Assembly: GCA_025677835.1 (NCBI GenBank)
Contig: JAIXMR010000098.1
Location: 41,569 to 105,568, forward strand
Direction: 5' to 3'
Source: Sporodiniella umbellata
Taxonomy: Eukaryota; Mucoromycota; Mucoromycetes; Mucorales; Rhizopodaceae
Length of the DNA: 64,000 bases
This document shows positions 44,374 to 58,001 of this stretch, piece after piece (the stretch's first letter is position 1; every line of letters begins with the position of its first letter). The position numbers were made by a program, and so were the translations under genes. The notes under the pieces were generated by a model. The model was not told the origin of the DNA. It ran no database searches and saw only the letters and a list, made by a program, of their open reading frames with translations.

Positions 44374-47300
44374 ATGTACGGTCTCACTCCAACAAAGCAT
44401 CGTCCTAGCAAAAAAAAACACCAAAGAAGCTCAAATAGAGTATATGGAATTCCTACTTTGTCCAGCGTGATACGTAGCAGCCCCAAAAAGGAACATGAGG
44501 TTAAATGTCAGAGTAACAGTGACAGTATCACGGACACTGAAGAGTGGCTAGAAAATGAAGAGGTCTTATTATCGAGATCGCTTGACTTGCTTGACATAGA
44601 CAAAAGCTCTAATCATGTCATATTTAAGGTACTTTTAAAGAGCTTCAATTGACAATAATGTCTTTCTTTTTCAAAAAAGGACCAGCAAATGACTTACAAA
44701 ACTCAAATAAGTATTATTGATGAAGGTAGTACTATCTAATAAACATAAAAAAAAAAAAAGGAACAACAATGAGATGAAAACAAAACTAAAACTAGTTTAG
44801 ACCAGGGAACTTCTTTTAACAACAAAGGCCTGAGAAAGACTAGTGATGTGCGTAAGTACAGTTTGTTTTCTTATTTTCATAGACTAAACAAAATCAAACA
44901 ATGTAGCATCTCCATACAATAACATTTTCAATTTTCCAACTTTCAATTTTATACAGTCAAAGTGTTTTCCAGATGTAAAAGAAAATTCTATAAAAATTCT
45001 TCTAACTTTAGCGTATTTTCAGGCCCTTTATCAAAACAACAACCTAGTTGTTTCAGGTAAGTTTGTGAGCAACTTGGTCCATGTTTTTTTTATTTACTCT
45101 TGACTAAATTTGCTCGGTATATGCTAGCTCCTACTGGTTCAGGGAAAACAGCAGTGTTTGAATTGACTATAGTTAGAGTATTGTTGACCTATGGAAAAAG
45201 TTCCAAAATCGTTTATATCGCACCAACCAAAAGTTTGTGTCACGAGAGAGTTAAAGATTGGGAAAAAAAACTCAAAGCGTTTGGTATAGGGTGTATGTAA
45301 ATTGCCCTACCAAAATGTATCAACTAAAGCTACTTATAAATTAGGTAAAGAATATACTGGAGATACAGAAAACGCATCACTGTCTTCAATCTTTAATACA
45401 TTCCTTATGTAAGACTAATAAATGACTGTAGAGAAAATGCAAATGCTCTTTCTATATTTCTAGTGTGACAACACCTGAAAAATGGGATTCAATGACTAGA
45501 AAGTGGGTCGATCATCGCGAGATTATGAATACTATTAAGGCGCTTTTGGTAGATTTTCAAGTTGCTGATTTGTATAAACTTATTATTTAGATTGACGAAA
45601 TACACATCCTAAATGAAAAACGAGGGGCTGTTTTAGAGGCGTGTGTTAGCAGAATGAAAGTAGGTTTATTTCACATATAAAAGAAAAGGAAACAATTCAA
45701 CTAGCTAAAAACATCTGGAACTCTTGTATCAATTTTCAAGACAGTGAACGACAATATCAGATATGTTGCAGTGTCTGCCACTGTGCCCAACATAAACGAT
45801 ATAGCAATGTGGTTGCAGGCTAAACGTATTAAAAGCAAAATATAGGCTGAAAATAATTATTGCGAGGTAGCTCTCACATTTTCAGAAGAATGTCGTCCAA
45901 TAAAACTCGAGAAGTTTGTTTATGGGTACCATGCAACAGACCGCAACATGTTTTTATTTGACCGAAAACTTGATTGGAAGTAAGTAAAACAATGCTCAAA
46001 ATACAAATCCAGGTTTTTTCTTGTTGTGAAATAGGCTATTTGAGATAATCCAAAAACACAGCAATAACAAACCTGTTTTAATAGTAAATATAAAAATGAA
46101 AAAAGCAAAAAACCGTTTTTAACACAGACTAAGTTTTGCTCAACAAGAAAGTCTGCGCAACAATGTTGTGAAGTAATCTCAAACATGATGAACGACCGAA
46201 AGATACCGAGTTTATGGTAAAATGTATATATAACTTGCGTTTTTAATTCCCTTTAAATTAGTTCTGCATATCACAGAAATGAATTAGAGTTCAAAAATAA
46301 AACCTTAGAAAAACTAGTCAAAAAAGGGCTAGCATTTCATCATGGTATCTTATTCACTTTTAAAACAAATAGAAAATATAACGCTCCTTTAGCTGGCCTT
46401 GACCATACAGACCGAAGTTTGGTAGAAAACATGTTTCTTGAAAGAACTATCAGAGTAATAGGTATACGTGGTTTATTTTTTAATTCTAAAAAGCTTATTT
46501 GAATGACTACTAAAAAAAAAAGAAAGGAACAACATCCACTTTGGCTATTGGGGTATGGAAAATACAAAAATTTCATACATTTAAAAGGCTTATTTGTTTT
46601 TAGGTCAACTTTCCAGCACATTTAGTTATTATAAAATCTACATTAGGTAAAAATATATTACACTAAAGCTTTGTATAAAAAGTCGATTCTAGGATATCAA
46701 AACGGCGCTTTGACTGAATACTCTGATATTGACGTTCTTCAAATGATTGGACGGGCAGGAAGACTTGGATTAGATACAAGCGGATGTGCAGTTATCATGA
46801 CTACAAACCAAATGAAGGAGAGGTACAAAATGCTCACATCAGGAACAACCAATATAGAAAGCAGGTAAGAAGCGTAATAAGCCTAAAGATAAAAAAAAAA
46901 CTTCTTTACTTTTTAGGCTGCATGATAATTTGACAGAGCATCTACTATCTGAAATGTGTATAGGAACTATTACGAGTTTGGATACAGCTATGAATTGGTA
47001 AGAAAATAAAAGAAATTGTATTCAATTTTGTCTTTCAAAACTGAATCGCTAGGCTCTATAGGCTAAAATCAACATTTCTTTATGTTCGTATATCTCAAAA
47101 CCCAACACACTACAAGCTACAAAACGCTACAAACACTAACTCAGACTCTACTCCTGAAATGGTTCTTAAAGGTAAAGTAATTCAATAATATTTCTTTTAA
47201 CATGTATATAGATTTCTGTGAAAATCAATTGCAGTCTCTAAAAAATAACAATCTCATATTGAATTCTGGAAACACCCTATTGAAACCTAGTCGTTAGTTT

Positions 47301-49759
47301 TTTTCAATTCTTAATCTTTAAAAAACAAATACTAAAATAGGCTAGTAAATGGCTTTCTTATGGATAAATATTGTATAAAGCTTCCCTCAATGATCAAAAT
47401 CATCAACTCAGAAAGCTTTAAGTCTGTGAAAGACGTGGTATGTTTTTTAAAAACTATAAAAATATACAAAGATGGCTTACCAAAAACCGGCTACTTTCAG
47501 TTGGATTTGATTAGTAGCTGTCAAGAGGAAATGGAATTTGTGAGATATAATTCAGGAGAGAAGAGCTTTTTAAGCTCTTTAAAGAGTAATCCTAATATAC
47601 GCTTTCCTTTCGAAAAAGTTGTATCAATTTCCGACAAAATTCATTTAATTATACAAGTTGTGTGAACAACCTAAGCCCTTAATACTTACTCCTATATCAT
47701 AGTGTATTTTTGGGGATATATCACTACACAACTTTGGTAGTAGTTTGCTTGCAGCAGAAGCAACAAGTGTACTAAAACACGCCGGTCGAGTAACCAAGTG
47801 TAAAACATTGTATAATTTTTATATATTGATCATTTTTGTAAAATTAATATGCTTATTAGGCCTAATTGAATGCAGCTCACATGAATTAACATCTTCAAAG
47901 CTCAAGTTTTCAATACAGCTATATCAAAGTATTCAAGCTAAAATGTGGTACGACTCTCCATATGTTGTTAGGCAAATTCCAGGAATCGGACACCAATTCA
48001 CCAAGGCCCTTTCATCGGCAAACATTATTACCTTTGAACAGTTACAAAGATGCGAACCGAACTGTATAGAAACAGTAAATTTGAGTTGTCTTTTTTTAGT
48101 TTTGTAGGCAAAAGCTCTAACTAGCATAATAGTTGACCCATAGAAATCCACCATTTGGTACACAGGTGAGAAAAAACAACTCAGAATATCGCATTCATAA
48201 TTAATTTTATTGTTTTAATTCGAAGATACTCAAATCGTTAGCACAGCTTCCAAGATTCAGCTTTGATATAAAAAAAGTAACAGTTTTTTTTAACTTTCAG
48301 AACTAACTCAGCTTATAGAGAATCGAAAGGCATGAAGTCATTAAGTTTGAAATATCTTTTCGTTCATCAAACAATTTGAATAGCCAGCAGAAAAGAAACA
48401 AAAGCAATAATGTTCAATTTTGGGTCGAAACAGATAGAGAAAAACTTTTGTATTACTGTCGTATTTTGTCAGTTATAAACTTAATACAATTGCATATGTT
48501 GATGATTTTAAAATAGAGCCGTAGAGCTACAATCTAACTCAAAAAGAATGGAGTTAGTAGTGGACGTCTCTTCTCCACAAAACATAATATACTTTCATTT
48601 ACAAAGCGAGGAATACAGTAAATTTTATAGTGAAAATTAAGCAATAGTGTTTAATTTAGGAGCAAAATCTTGTAGTAGGCTTAGACATAACGGAGGAATT
48701 TTGTGTCGGTGGCGACCCTAGAAAATATATCAAAGTTTCTGAACAGTCAAACATATTAACTGTGTATGAGAGGCCAAATCAGAACGATATGGAAGAAAGC
48801 ATTGCATTTTATGACGATATTGACGAAGTTTTATGGGAAGAGTTTGCAAAGGATCCTGCGAGCACAGTTAAGCAAGAGGCTGATATTTATCCGTCATCAA
48901 AAAATAGCGTTCAATCTGGAGAAAAACTCGCGAAAAATGAAGCCAAAAGCGCACTTTCGTATTTGTTTTCCTTGATTGACTAAAAAAACTCATCCATTTT
49001 CTTTTATAGTTGTAGACATCGTTGTAAAAATAAAAAGGAGTAGTATATCAAAAGCTACTTCTCAAAAGCCGCGTTTTAACATTTACTTAGATGTGCACAT
49101 CAATGCTGCAAAACAAAAGACAATGAGAATATCGCTCTAAACAATCCTAAAAAGCGATTGCTCAACACCAAAGACAAAATCGAAAACCATTCTACTTGCA
49201 AAAAATTGAAAGAAAACAGCTTGTTGGGTGAGCAAGGGCTAATGGATACAATGTCTGCGATTGAAAAAAAAGGTTAGTAGTTCAGCGACCATGTTTTTTT
49301 TTTTTATTAAACCAGCTTTTTAAAAACTTTTTTTTTTAAAAGGCAAGTTCATCTTTGAAGAGGTTTATTCATGAATTGTATAAAAACTTTATTCTAGACG
49401 TTGTAGCGGAAATCGCGTGCGATAATAATTGCATAGATATTGGTGTCTTTGATTTTGAAGATATCACTATGAATGAGATCCAAAATTTTAAACTACAGCC
49501 TAGGACAGCAGAAGATACTTATGGGAACAGTACACACCCCAAAAAACAAGGCTGCAACTCTCCTAATATGTGGGAAAGGCTATGGGAAGAAGTTGATAGT
49601 TATATGCAAAAAGTTTTGCAGGAAAACTCTCACGATTTTTTTTTGTCTCAAGAAAATAATTTGAGCACTGAAAGGGATATGACAGCAAACACAATACAGA
49701 CTGGAAGTCTACTAGAATGGATTGGTGAAAATGTAGGAACAGTCGATGATATTAAATAA
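44374..49759 (+). CDS. HFM1: Meiotic DNA helicase Mer3/Hfm1
   Basis: A gene with many short introns (about 20 exons; not every border was fixed). Motifs in order: [22 protein letters not shown] (Q-motif region, joined across a 48-nt intron), [13 protein letters not shown] (Walker A, about 45125), [38 protein letters not shown] (DExH, about 45595), [20 protein letters not shown] sequence, [14 protein letters not shown], and [14 protein letters not shown] (motif VI, about 46735). The Sec63-type region follows with a [12 protein letters not shown] helix-hairpin-helix (about 47970). Near 49010-49110 there is a Cys/His cluster (CRHRCKNKK...CAHQCC) as in HFM1 proteins. Mer3/Hfm1 unwinds recombination intermediates and promotes crossovers. 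Its presence implies meiotic capacity, by inference. Confidence 0.88.
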
Positions 49760-49824
49760 GCTTTATGAGACTGAAAAAAGCCTATGTTGTTTATTAAATC
49801 TCGTTTTAAAATGATTTGTTTAAT

Positions 49825-52800
49825 TTATTCGTCCCACTCTTCGTCAGCGACCTCCCCCTCTTCTTGTTCGGAGGTTTCAGGCTCGCTGTCAGCTTCTTTC
49901 GCAGAGCTAAACATACGATCCATGAGTTGCTGTCTTTTCTCATCTTCGCTTACAATCTTTTTTCCCAACTCAAGTTTCTTTTTGGAACTAGCTTGAGAAG
50001 GAGGTGGGGGTGCTGCTGACACTATTTGTATTTTTTAGTGTCTATTTTATAAATACAAAATATACTTACAGGGCATCATATCTTCTGGCTGCAATGATTT
50101 GAGTTCTTGTTTTTTATCTCCACCTTCGAACCAACTGTGCGCTTCTTGCGAGTAGTGTTCAGTATCTAATGTGGGAACAAAAATATCGTCTTGAAACAAT
50201 TCAGGCTTTACAAGAGATTGAGAAAAACGGAATATAAACGTGCTATTATTTTTTTGAAGCTTACTCTAGCTCTAGGTACGTGGATTCCTACAGGTTCAAT
50301 GGATGTAGCTGTGAGTCTATAAAGCTTTCCGATTTCAATCTCCTTGACATTGCACATAATTTTAGGTAAAAACACAAAGCCCTGTTGGAGAGAGTTTGCT
50401 TCGATTTTTTGTAAAGACGTGAAGCTTTCGTTTTCTATTTCATAGCAGTGTATCGTTCTGTCGCCTCGTCCAGCGGCAAATAATATATTGCAGTCAATGT
50501 CAAAATGAACCGTCATAGTGCTGGGTGATACGTCTATCATTTTTTTCGAGAGAGGTATAGATAGGTCGTTACTTTTGTACAAAATCATTTCACGGGAGGA
50601 GCCAAGCCCGAAGCCAACGCTAACAAGTTTTTCTCCCTCTTGATCAATCCATAGAACACGAGATGGTCTTAGGCTGTCATGCGATGGTCCTTCAGAAATC
50701 ACATTCCCTGTACGAGAACTGAGGACTCGGATGATTTTATCTTTACTAGTTGTAGCTATTTTTCTGCCATCTAAGCTCCAAGCGCAACTGAAAATGGCAC
50801 CTTTATGAATTTTTTCCAATTTAATCTTAATTTTCAGTTCCTTCAAATCCCATATGCGAATAGTAGGGCTATTCAAATCCTGTGATGTCATTAAAAGTAC
50901 ATCTTTAGAGTTAGGATGAAACTCAATTTGGCTTATTTTATCTATGGTAGCATCTATGAAGAGTAAATTGGTTTATATCAACATTAGATCGTAGTGTCAT
51001 TTTTTACATACCAGATAGTATGTGAAGGGGTTCTTGTGTGTCTTCTTCTATCCCATCATCAGGAAGCTCCCAAACCCGCAATTTGTTGTCCAAAGAAACA
51101 GTTACAAGTCTATTGTGATTGAAAGGGTCAAATTTGAAATTGGTAACTTCCGAACCGCAAAGAATACAAGGAATTCGAGTGGGAAGCCGCCCAGGCTTCT
51201 CTGCATTTATAATACCAACACGGCCACCAGGACCCGAAATCGGAATGGCTATAAACTTTCTGCTTGCCTAACAATAAGAAACTGTAAGCAAATGTAGCTA
51301 AACAACATATTTTTTCAAAAAATTTATACTATACTTGGATTAGGTCACATTCACCACTTTTATTGATGCTAAGATCTCTTAAATCGTCGAAGTGCGTATT
51401 GGGGTGATATGTTTTTCCAAAGATATATTTATATATAGATTTTTCTGCAGACCCATATTTAGATTGTACTTTCGTAGATGTCGCTTTTAGTGTAGTATCG
51501 GTATTGTCTTTCTTGTTGATTTCTGTATCGTTCAAAAGAATTACTTCTTTATTTACAGCTTTTTTCTCTTTAAAATCTTGCTGCTCCTGTTGTTTTTCAA
51601 CATCCCTCTTGTCGCCAGCTGGCTTTTTGTTTTCTTCTGTCACTTTGTATTCTAGCGTTTCGGTTTGTGCACAAACAGTGTTGCATTGTTGGCTATGTGT
51701 CTTTGCAGGAGATACATTGAGTGGGTTTAAAGAAACTTTTCTGACTGCTGAGTTTTTTCCCTCAAGCCATTCTGAGCTCGACAATGAGGGCACTTTTTTT
51801 TTGCCCAGCAAATTAATAAAGAGCTACACACTATATCTTTCATTTTTTACCTCTTCCTTTAGTGTCAGGAAATAAGTTAGCGTCGAAGTCCATGTGCGAC
51901 TTTATAGAAAATTGGTTATCTTGTTAAGAATTCCAAAGGGACTGTTTTCTTACCTTTTTAGGAACACGATACGATATAGGGATAATATGATTCCCAGAAA
52001 TAGTGATTATTCTAGCAATCTCTGCCTGCATAACATCAAGAGACGGCTTTGGCAATAAAGCCCCCCCATAAATTATCTCGTTGGGTCCATGTGCTGTAAC
52101 AAGCTCGATAGTAGGTTGGGTATACATATCGGACAATTGAAGCGAACGAACAAGTGAGTCACCCCTACTAATTAAATAAATAGTTTCTGTATCCTCATCA
52201 AACAGAGGTAAAAGGGATCCAGTTGAAGAATCAATCCCGCTGAAAGCCAAAGCTTTAGACATGTTACGAGTATCCCATAAAGCATATTGACGGCTCCGCA
52301 ACTATTCAAAAGTATGTTAGGGATTTTTCGAATTATTAAGGCTTTACCTTATCAGTACCAATGGTAAATACATTATTAGAGCTTCCCAGCCATACAGACT
52401 TTGATCCTTTGACACCCTCATGACCAGGGCCAGTCTGTATTGTAAAATTTATGAGAACACTTTTTTTTTTTTTTTTTTTTTTTTTACAGCTATAGAACCC
52501 TCTTTTGATCTTGGGTCCCAGATGTTAACAACTGATTTTCCCGTAGTAGCTAGAAGAGATCCATCAGATTTCCAGGAGAACGAATGAAAGGGTGAATCTC
52601 CTACAACCTCTAACGCTTTTGCAGACTTTTCGATATCCCAGAGACAAACTTGTTTCCCATCATTTCCTAAAGACGTAAGGATCTAGGTTCATTTAGCAAG
52701 TGCGAACTATTTTTCCTTATATAGATATGATCTTTACTTGGTAAGTCAAAGGATGGAATTTCAGCAAATCAACTCTTCTTGAAGGGGACTTGACCGAAAA

Positions 52801-53325
52801 AACACAGTCAGGATCTTGGTTTTCATGGATTTTCCAAAGCTTGACCTTTTATGGAAAAAATATTGATATGTTGTAGATTCATCTTTTTAAATTTACCATG
52901 CCGTCTTCAGCACCAGTGGCTAATAAAGAGTCATCGAACTCTGAGAAAGACCAATCTGATAAAGGCGAGCTATGTGCTTGAAATACACGGGAATGACTAG
53001 CACAGTCTTTTCCAGTTCTATCAATTGGTAAAAGGCCAATCGACCCACCGTCTTTTATTTCAATCAATTTTAGCGGAAAAATACGTGCTTTTTGTTTTTT
53101 TTACTTACATCCTCCCCATTTGGTTGCAATCCATTGCTGATTTACTTGAATGAGACTGGATGCTTCAGAAGCAGTGGTACTGACAGAAATATCCGCATAC
53201 CATTCCTATAAGTATGTTTAATAACACTCTGAGACAAAAGAAATGTTTATAAAATTCACCTCCTTTTTGCTAACTGTCGGAAAGGCGTTCCTGTATTTGT
53301 TCAAGTTTTGAAATCGTTTGCTCAT
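49825..53325 (-). CDS. CORO7: Coronin-7-type tandem WD-repeat protein
   Basis: Many short introns; the start is ATG at 53325 (MSKRFQNLNKYRNAFPTVSKKE, intron, EWYADISV). The first propeller includes GGSIGLLPIDRTGKDC, FSEFDDSLLATGAEDGMV and LFDEDTETIYLISRGDS. After a Lys/Glu-rich linker the second half restarts with the coronin signature SKYGSAEKSIYKYIFGK, then IAIPISGPGGRVGII, FDPFNHNRLVTVSLDNKLRV and SSRTGNVISEGPSHDS. The C-terminus is acidic and ends VADEEWDE, resembling the acidic tryptophan-containing tail of coronin-7 that contacts Arp2/3. Coronin-7/POD proteins act in actin control and Golgi or endocytic traffic. The intron starting about 52492 contains a 25-base homopolymer. Confidence 0.87.
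52461..52485. repeat. 25-base poly-T run in a coronin intron
   Basis: An uninterrupted T run (A on the coding strand) directly inside the donor side of an intron. A longer T25-A12 block is at 54297-54334. Confidence 0.9.
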
Positions 53326-54296
53326 TGTGACCGAAGAACAAAGGAATACAGTCAGCTCAAAAAGTAAAGTTGCTGATTCTGAATTTATTGTCGTGCAAAA
53401 AAATTATACGTTCAGCAACGACGTCGGTCGGTTTTCACTTGTGATATACCTCGTTTGCTTTTGACTGTCACCTGGAGCTAGCTTAGTAAAAAACCGCGTT
53501 TTTGATAAGGGGTGTATTTTGAAGTGCTTTTTTACTAACTTTTTTTTTGCAACACTATTCATAAAATCATGACAGCTGGGTGCGACCTATCTAACAGGCC
53601 AACTTTGCTTAAATTGTAAAAAGGAATGGTTAAGGAAGCTTTTAGATTTTTCAAAAAAAAAAAAAAAACAGCAAACCATATATGCTTTTATTTACAAAAC
53701 GGCTCAATTGTAGACACAATTGCTTGGGTGTTTAGAAACAGAACTCAGCTGTATATACATGCCATGGTACAACCTTTTATCGCCAGTGCTTCTATCTGTC
53801 AATTTTAGGTTCTACCTGAAAGTAGAATGTTAGTTAAACTTATCGTTTCGACTAACGCCCAGTTGCTGCGCTTGTTTTCAACAGTTGTCTGGGACATGAG
53901 TGATGTTTTTTGTAGTTCAAGTAAAACACGTAGTTCATGCTGATACTTGGCTGGTTTTATTCTTAAAGCTCTGTCAAGGATTGCTAGCTAAATAGTCTAT
54001 AAAGATTACCCATCCAAAGAAGATACGTGTTCTGCTTTGCCAGCGCTCTTTTACATATTTAGGAAAAATATAACGGCTGATTGACCGAGTTAAAAAGTAA
54101 GTAGTGCTATAAAACTTGTTGTATTTGATATGATATCAAAGTACTGGATCAAAAGGAAAAATAAAGCAAGAAGTTGAAAAATATGAAAGGTTTTATTTTA
54201 TTGACAAGACCAATAAATTATAAAAAGCAAGACAAAGAAAAAAAATTTTGTGTACTATAAAAGACTTTTATTTATGAAGTTGGTACTGTAAGTTTG

Positions 54297-54333
<37 letters not shown>

Positions 54334-54783
54334 GTGCAGCTTTGAGAGTATGAGTTTAAGGTGAATTGTAGGTTTGACAAGCTTTGGATAAAGTAAAGGT
54401 ACTTTGAGTTTAACAGACAGTCACTCTTTGGCAGGCAACGTGGTAAAGCAGTAGCAGCAATCTTGACAACCTAGATACGAAAACAAAAAAATACTCAAGT
54501 ATGCTTTTGGTCTACGCCTAGAGGGTTGCCGCAACCCTGCACTGCGATCAATGACCGGACACCAACACCTTACCAACACAAGACTAAGCTTGCGTTCATG
54601 GAAGTAAGACTGTGAAAAGCAATAGTTAGAAACACCTATCTTGCCAAAGGAGAGCCAATATTGGAGCAGCTATAGACAAAATGCCAAAGAGTGAAGTTTT
54701 CATGTAAACATGAGGTATAGTGGTACACAAATGAAGAGATTGAAAAAGTATCAGTGAATAAATGCAAGGGAGCGATGGTAGAG
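53326..54783. other. Upstream of coronin-7 and spacer
   Basis: About 1.4 kb. It includes the coronin promoter, a T25/A12 homopolymer block at 54297-54334, and a GC-richer patch at about 54515-54600 with a GGTTGCCGCAACC palindrome. No gene was recognised. Confidence 0.45.
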
Positions 54784-55070
54784 ACTGAACACCAGAAGAT
54801 AATGGCAGAGACTGAGCACCAGAAAATGATAATACCAGGGGATAATGGTAGAGACTGAACACTAGAAAGTGATGATTGGGACTGAACGCCAGAAGATGAC
54901 AACAAAAACTAAACACCAGAAGATAATAGCAAAAACTGAACACCGGAAAATGATAACACCAAAAGATAACGATAAATACTGAACACCAGAAGATAATGGT
55001 AAAAATTGAACGCCAAAAGACAGTAGTAGAGAGTAAACACCAGAAGATGACTGTAAAAGCAGAACGCCAG
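54784..55070. repeat. 27-bp minisatellite with 43-bp variant units
   Basis: Nine full units start ACTGAACACCAGAAGATAAT-like, at 54784, 54811, 54854, 54881, 54908, 54935, 54978, 55005 and 55032, plus a partial unit at 55059. Seven units are 27 bp. Units 2 and 6 are 43 bp, carrying the same kind of 16-bp insertion. Because 27 is a multiple of three, both strands keep long open frames here; the hydrophobic minus-strand frames (54626-55083) are probably a by-product. Confidence 0.85.
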
Positions 55071-58001
55071 GTAGTCTTAACATAAGTTGAACAGTGGTTG
55101 ATGGTAGATACTAAGGCACATAGATTAGGTGGATTTTTTGATGAGATTGACGTATGATGTCATGAGAGAGCCGGCATAGTATTGACTAGGGATAAGTAGC
55201 CATGGGCTTGAGTATCTCGGTAAAGCTGGAGCTGAGCTTGAGTAAGATGAAATAACGGCCTTAGTTAGTTGACTTGTATGCATAAATTAACAGCTTGGGC
55301 CATGAAGTGACAGAGAATGGAAGTTTGTAAGTCATAGAGTTATTGTAGTTTTTCACTAGAAAAGATTTTGATATGATAAGGGAGTGTGAAAGAAAACATT
55401 GTTCATTTAAATACTTTTCTGTTTAACGTCCCCTGACCAGAGGTAAATATGGATGCTTGTACCAGTCCAAAAACAGTTATTGTTGACTATGAGATAGCCT
55501 GAACGTCAATTTGTTCGTTTTAGATATTAAGGGCTGTTAGAAGTTTGTCCTGATATGTAGCACAGGTGGATCGGTAGCTGAAAGGGAGCATAGCAGCCTG
55601 CGAGCCTATATAAAAAAAGAATCATGTACCATCATCAGACCAATAATCTGTTGATAGTCAACAATAAATAAAAAAGCACTTTCAAAACTTGGTTTTATTC
55701 TAACGAAAGGAATAATAAATAAAACTCTAGACTCTTTTTTAAGGTTTAGCTCAATTCACACATTCTAGCCAAAAACTTGTAACGTTTCAGCCGAAAAATA
55801 AAAAGGAGAGGGTAGGCAACGATTCGTAACACAAAAAAAGCGGCCCTTCCGTTACTAAATCAGTGACTTGGTAAATCCAAAATTCAGCCTTGGTATACCA
55901 TACGATGTACCTTTTTATTCTTTTTTTCCTACCTTGGCTCTATCAGGCCTTTTTATATATTACTATGAAACGCTTTTGTTCACTCTGTTATCATTCTCTC
56001 TTGGTCTTTTTACCTTGTATTTGTGCTTGTTCTCTTTTTTTTTTTTTTTTTTTTTGGCTTGGCTTTTTTCAAGCGATAGGTTTGAAAGATCTGCATGAAA
56101 ACTGAGGTGCTTTAAAAATAGATAAAACTAGATTATCAAAAATATATGTAACTGTCTTTTAACCTTACACTGATATCGTTTACTGTTTTGTGTTTTTAGA
56201 AAATCTTGCTAAGCCGAGTATTTATTTTTCTCAAAAACAAATGAAAAGAACACCTATTTTATATCAACGTCTTGTATATAAAAAGAAAAGGGACGGTATG
56301 ATTAACAAAACCAAAAAAGACTAAATAAAAGAAAAAAAAGAACAAGTCAACCTAAAAACTAAAATATACGTGATGTAGCTTGTAATATACGTAGGCACAG
56401 CATTTTTTATTTATTTACTTACACAACTCTAATCGTAGTTGATAGACATCCAAAGTTATCTATTTTGAAGACTTTGTTTTTGATTGACCAACTCGCTCTT
56501 ATTCACTAACCCCCTTTTACAATTGCCCTTAGTCTTTGTTACTATTATTTCTACAAGTGGCTGTTATAAGGCAGCTGCGTTTTTCTAAGTCAGTCATTAC
56601 GGAAAGCAATGCAAGCTGTTTTTAGTATTGAAAAATCATTAAAAAATGTGCTGCTTGCGTAAAAATTTGGCGTTTCGGTTTAATGAAGCAATGAAATACT
56701 GCAGAAAATATTTTGTATACCATAAGTGATGGCATTTTTCTTAAAAAAAAAAAAAAGTAGTGTTTGTTTCATGTGTATCTACTTTACATCAATTTTATAT
56801 ATCCAAAAGCATAGTATCATAAAATACAATCCTTTGGTACTTAAAGTTACATCGGCTGCCATTATTTGTCATGTACACAAGCCAATAAGCATAGACACTG
56901 TAACCTTGAATTGTTAATATGTATAGTGCGAAAAGCTCTGTGTGTTTTGTTTATATACTTCTAAACCAGCCAATGCCACCGTTTGCTATACACTCTATGT
57001 ACAGTTGAATATATTTTTCTTTCTTTTCTAAGAAACTCATATAACTGATATAGCTGTTTTGGTAAGTCTTTTAAAAAAGAAACTATTTTTTGTTTTTGTT
57101 TGTTCATACATAAGCTTTTGTTTAATCAGTCAACTTCAACCCATAAATTATCCGAACATTGCATTTTTACCGAACAATGAAGAATCTTATGTTTGCAAAA
57201 AATTAGGCACAGAAATTCTCTGAAAAAAACTGCCTATTATTTTGGTAAATGATGTAACTCAAGAGAATAACATTTGAGAGATTTGGCGTCCTTAATTTAT
57301 AGCTTTATCTCAGGAATAGGTTATAATTTTGAGATGTTATGGAAAAAGACAGTAGCTTTATTAATGTTAGTTTTGATAATGCCAATACGTTACTTTTTCT
57401 AATTTCCCTATATATTCAAATAATAATAATCCAAGGATCATAGAAAAGCAGGCAATCATATCATTTATACAGGTAGTTTGAACTATTTAGGAATCCAACT
57501 TCCATAATAGGTAATTTACTGCAGCTAATATGATAGAAAATTTGACGACCTAAAGCCTAAAAGTTTTCTAAATCCAAATAAAGTTAAAAGCAAAACGCAA
57601 TGCACAATGCAGATAGCATGCAGTATAATGTGTGTGTATACATGTGCGTTTTAATATATTCAGAAAGGTATTCGGCTTTAGGATAAAACAGCCAAACTCA
57701 TACATAAACGCTTCATGATATGTCATTTGAGTTGAACGTTTAGGTTTGGTACAACCAAATAGTCTTTTTGCTCAAGACCAATCTCTTTTGAATTTATTTT
57801 TAGTCTATAGGAAATGAAGCAAAAAAAAAAAAAAAAAAAAGATCACTTACTGCTAAAGTATTTGAAGTTAATTATTAATCGAAAGAATCCCCTATAGCTA
57901 GTATAGCCTGACTCGTAACAAAACGTATAAATCCAAGCAAATTTTCTCGAGGAAATTTTTATTTTACGCTCTTTTCCTCTTCCTCTATTTACTTGAGTTA
58001 T
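55071..58001. other. Large gene-poor region
   Basis: About 2.9 kb without a supported gene. Open frames at 55868-56105 include a long T run and are hydrophobic by composition. Several other homopolymers occur (for example the A run at about 57820-57840). The last 100-200 bp must include the promoter of the NRPS-like gene. Confidence 0.4.

Noticed and set aside
54784..55070. Regular repeats considered as a CRISPR array
   Set aside because: Units are directly adjacent without unique spacers, and the host is eukaryotic; this is a minisatellite.
54626..55083. Hydrophobic minus-strand frames that could look like a membrane protein
   Set aside because: They coincide with a 27-bp tandem repeat whose unit length keeps frames open; there is no signal or domain.
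55868..56105. Hydrophobic plus-strand frames ending near 56100
   Set aside because: Driven by T-rich sequence and a 17-base T run; no exon continuation or motif.
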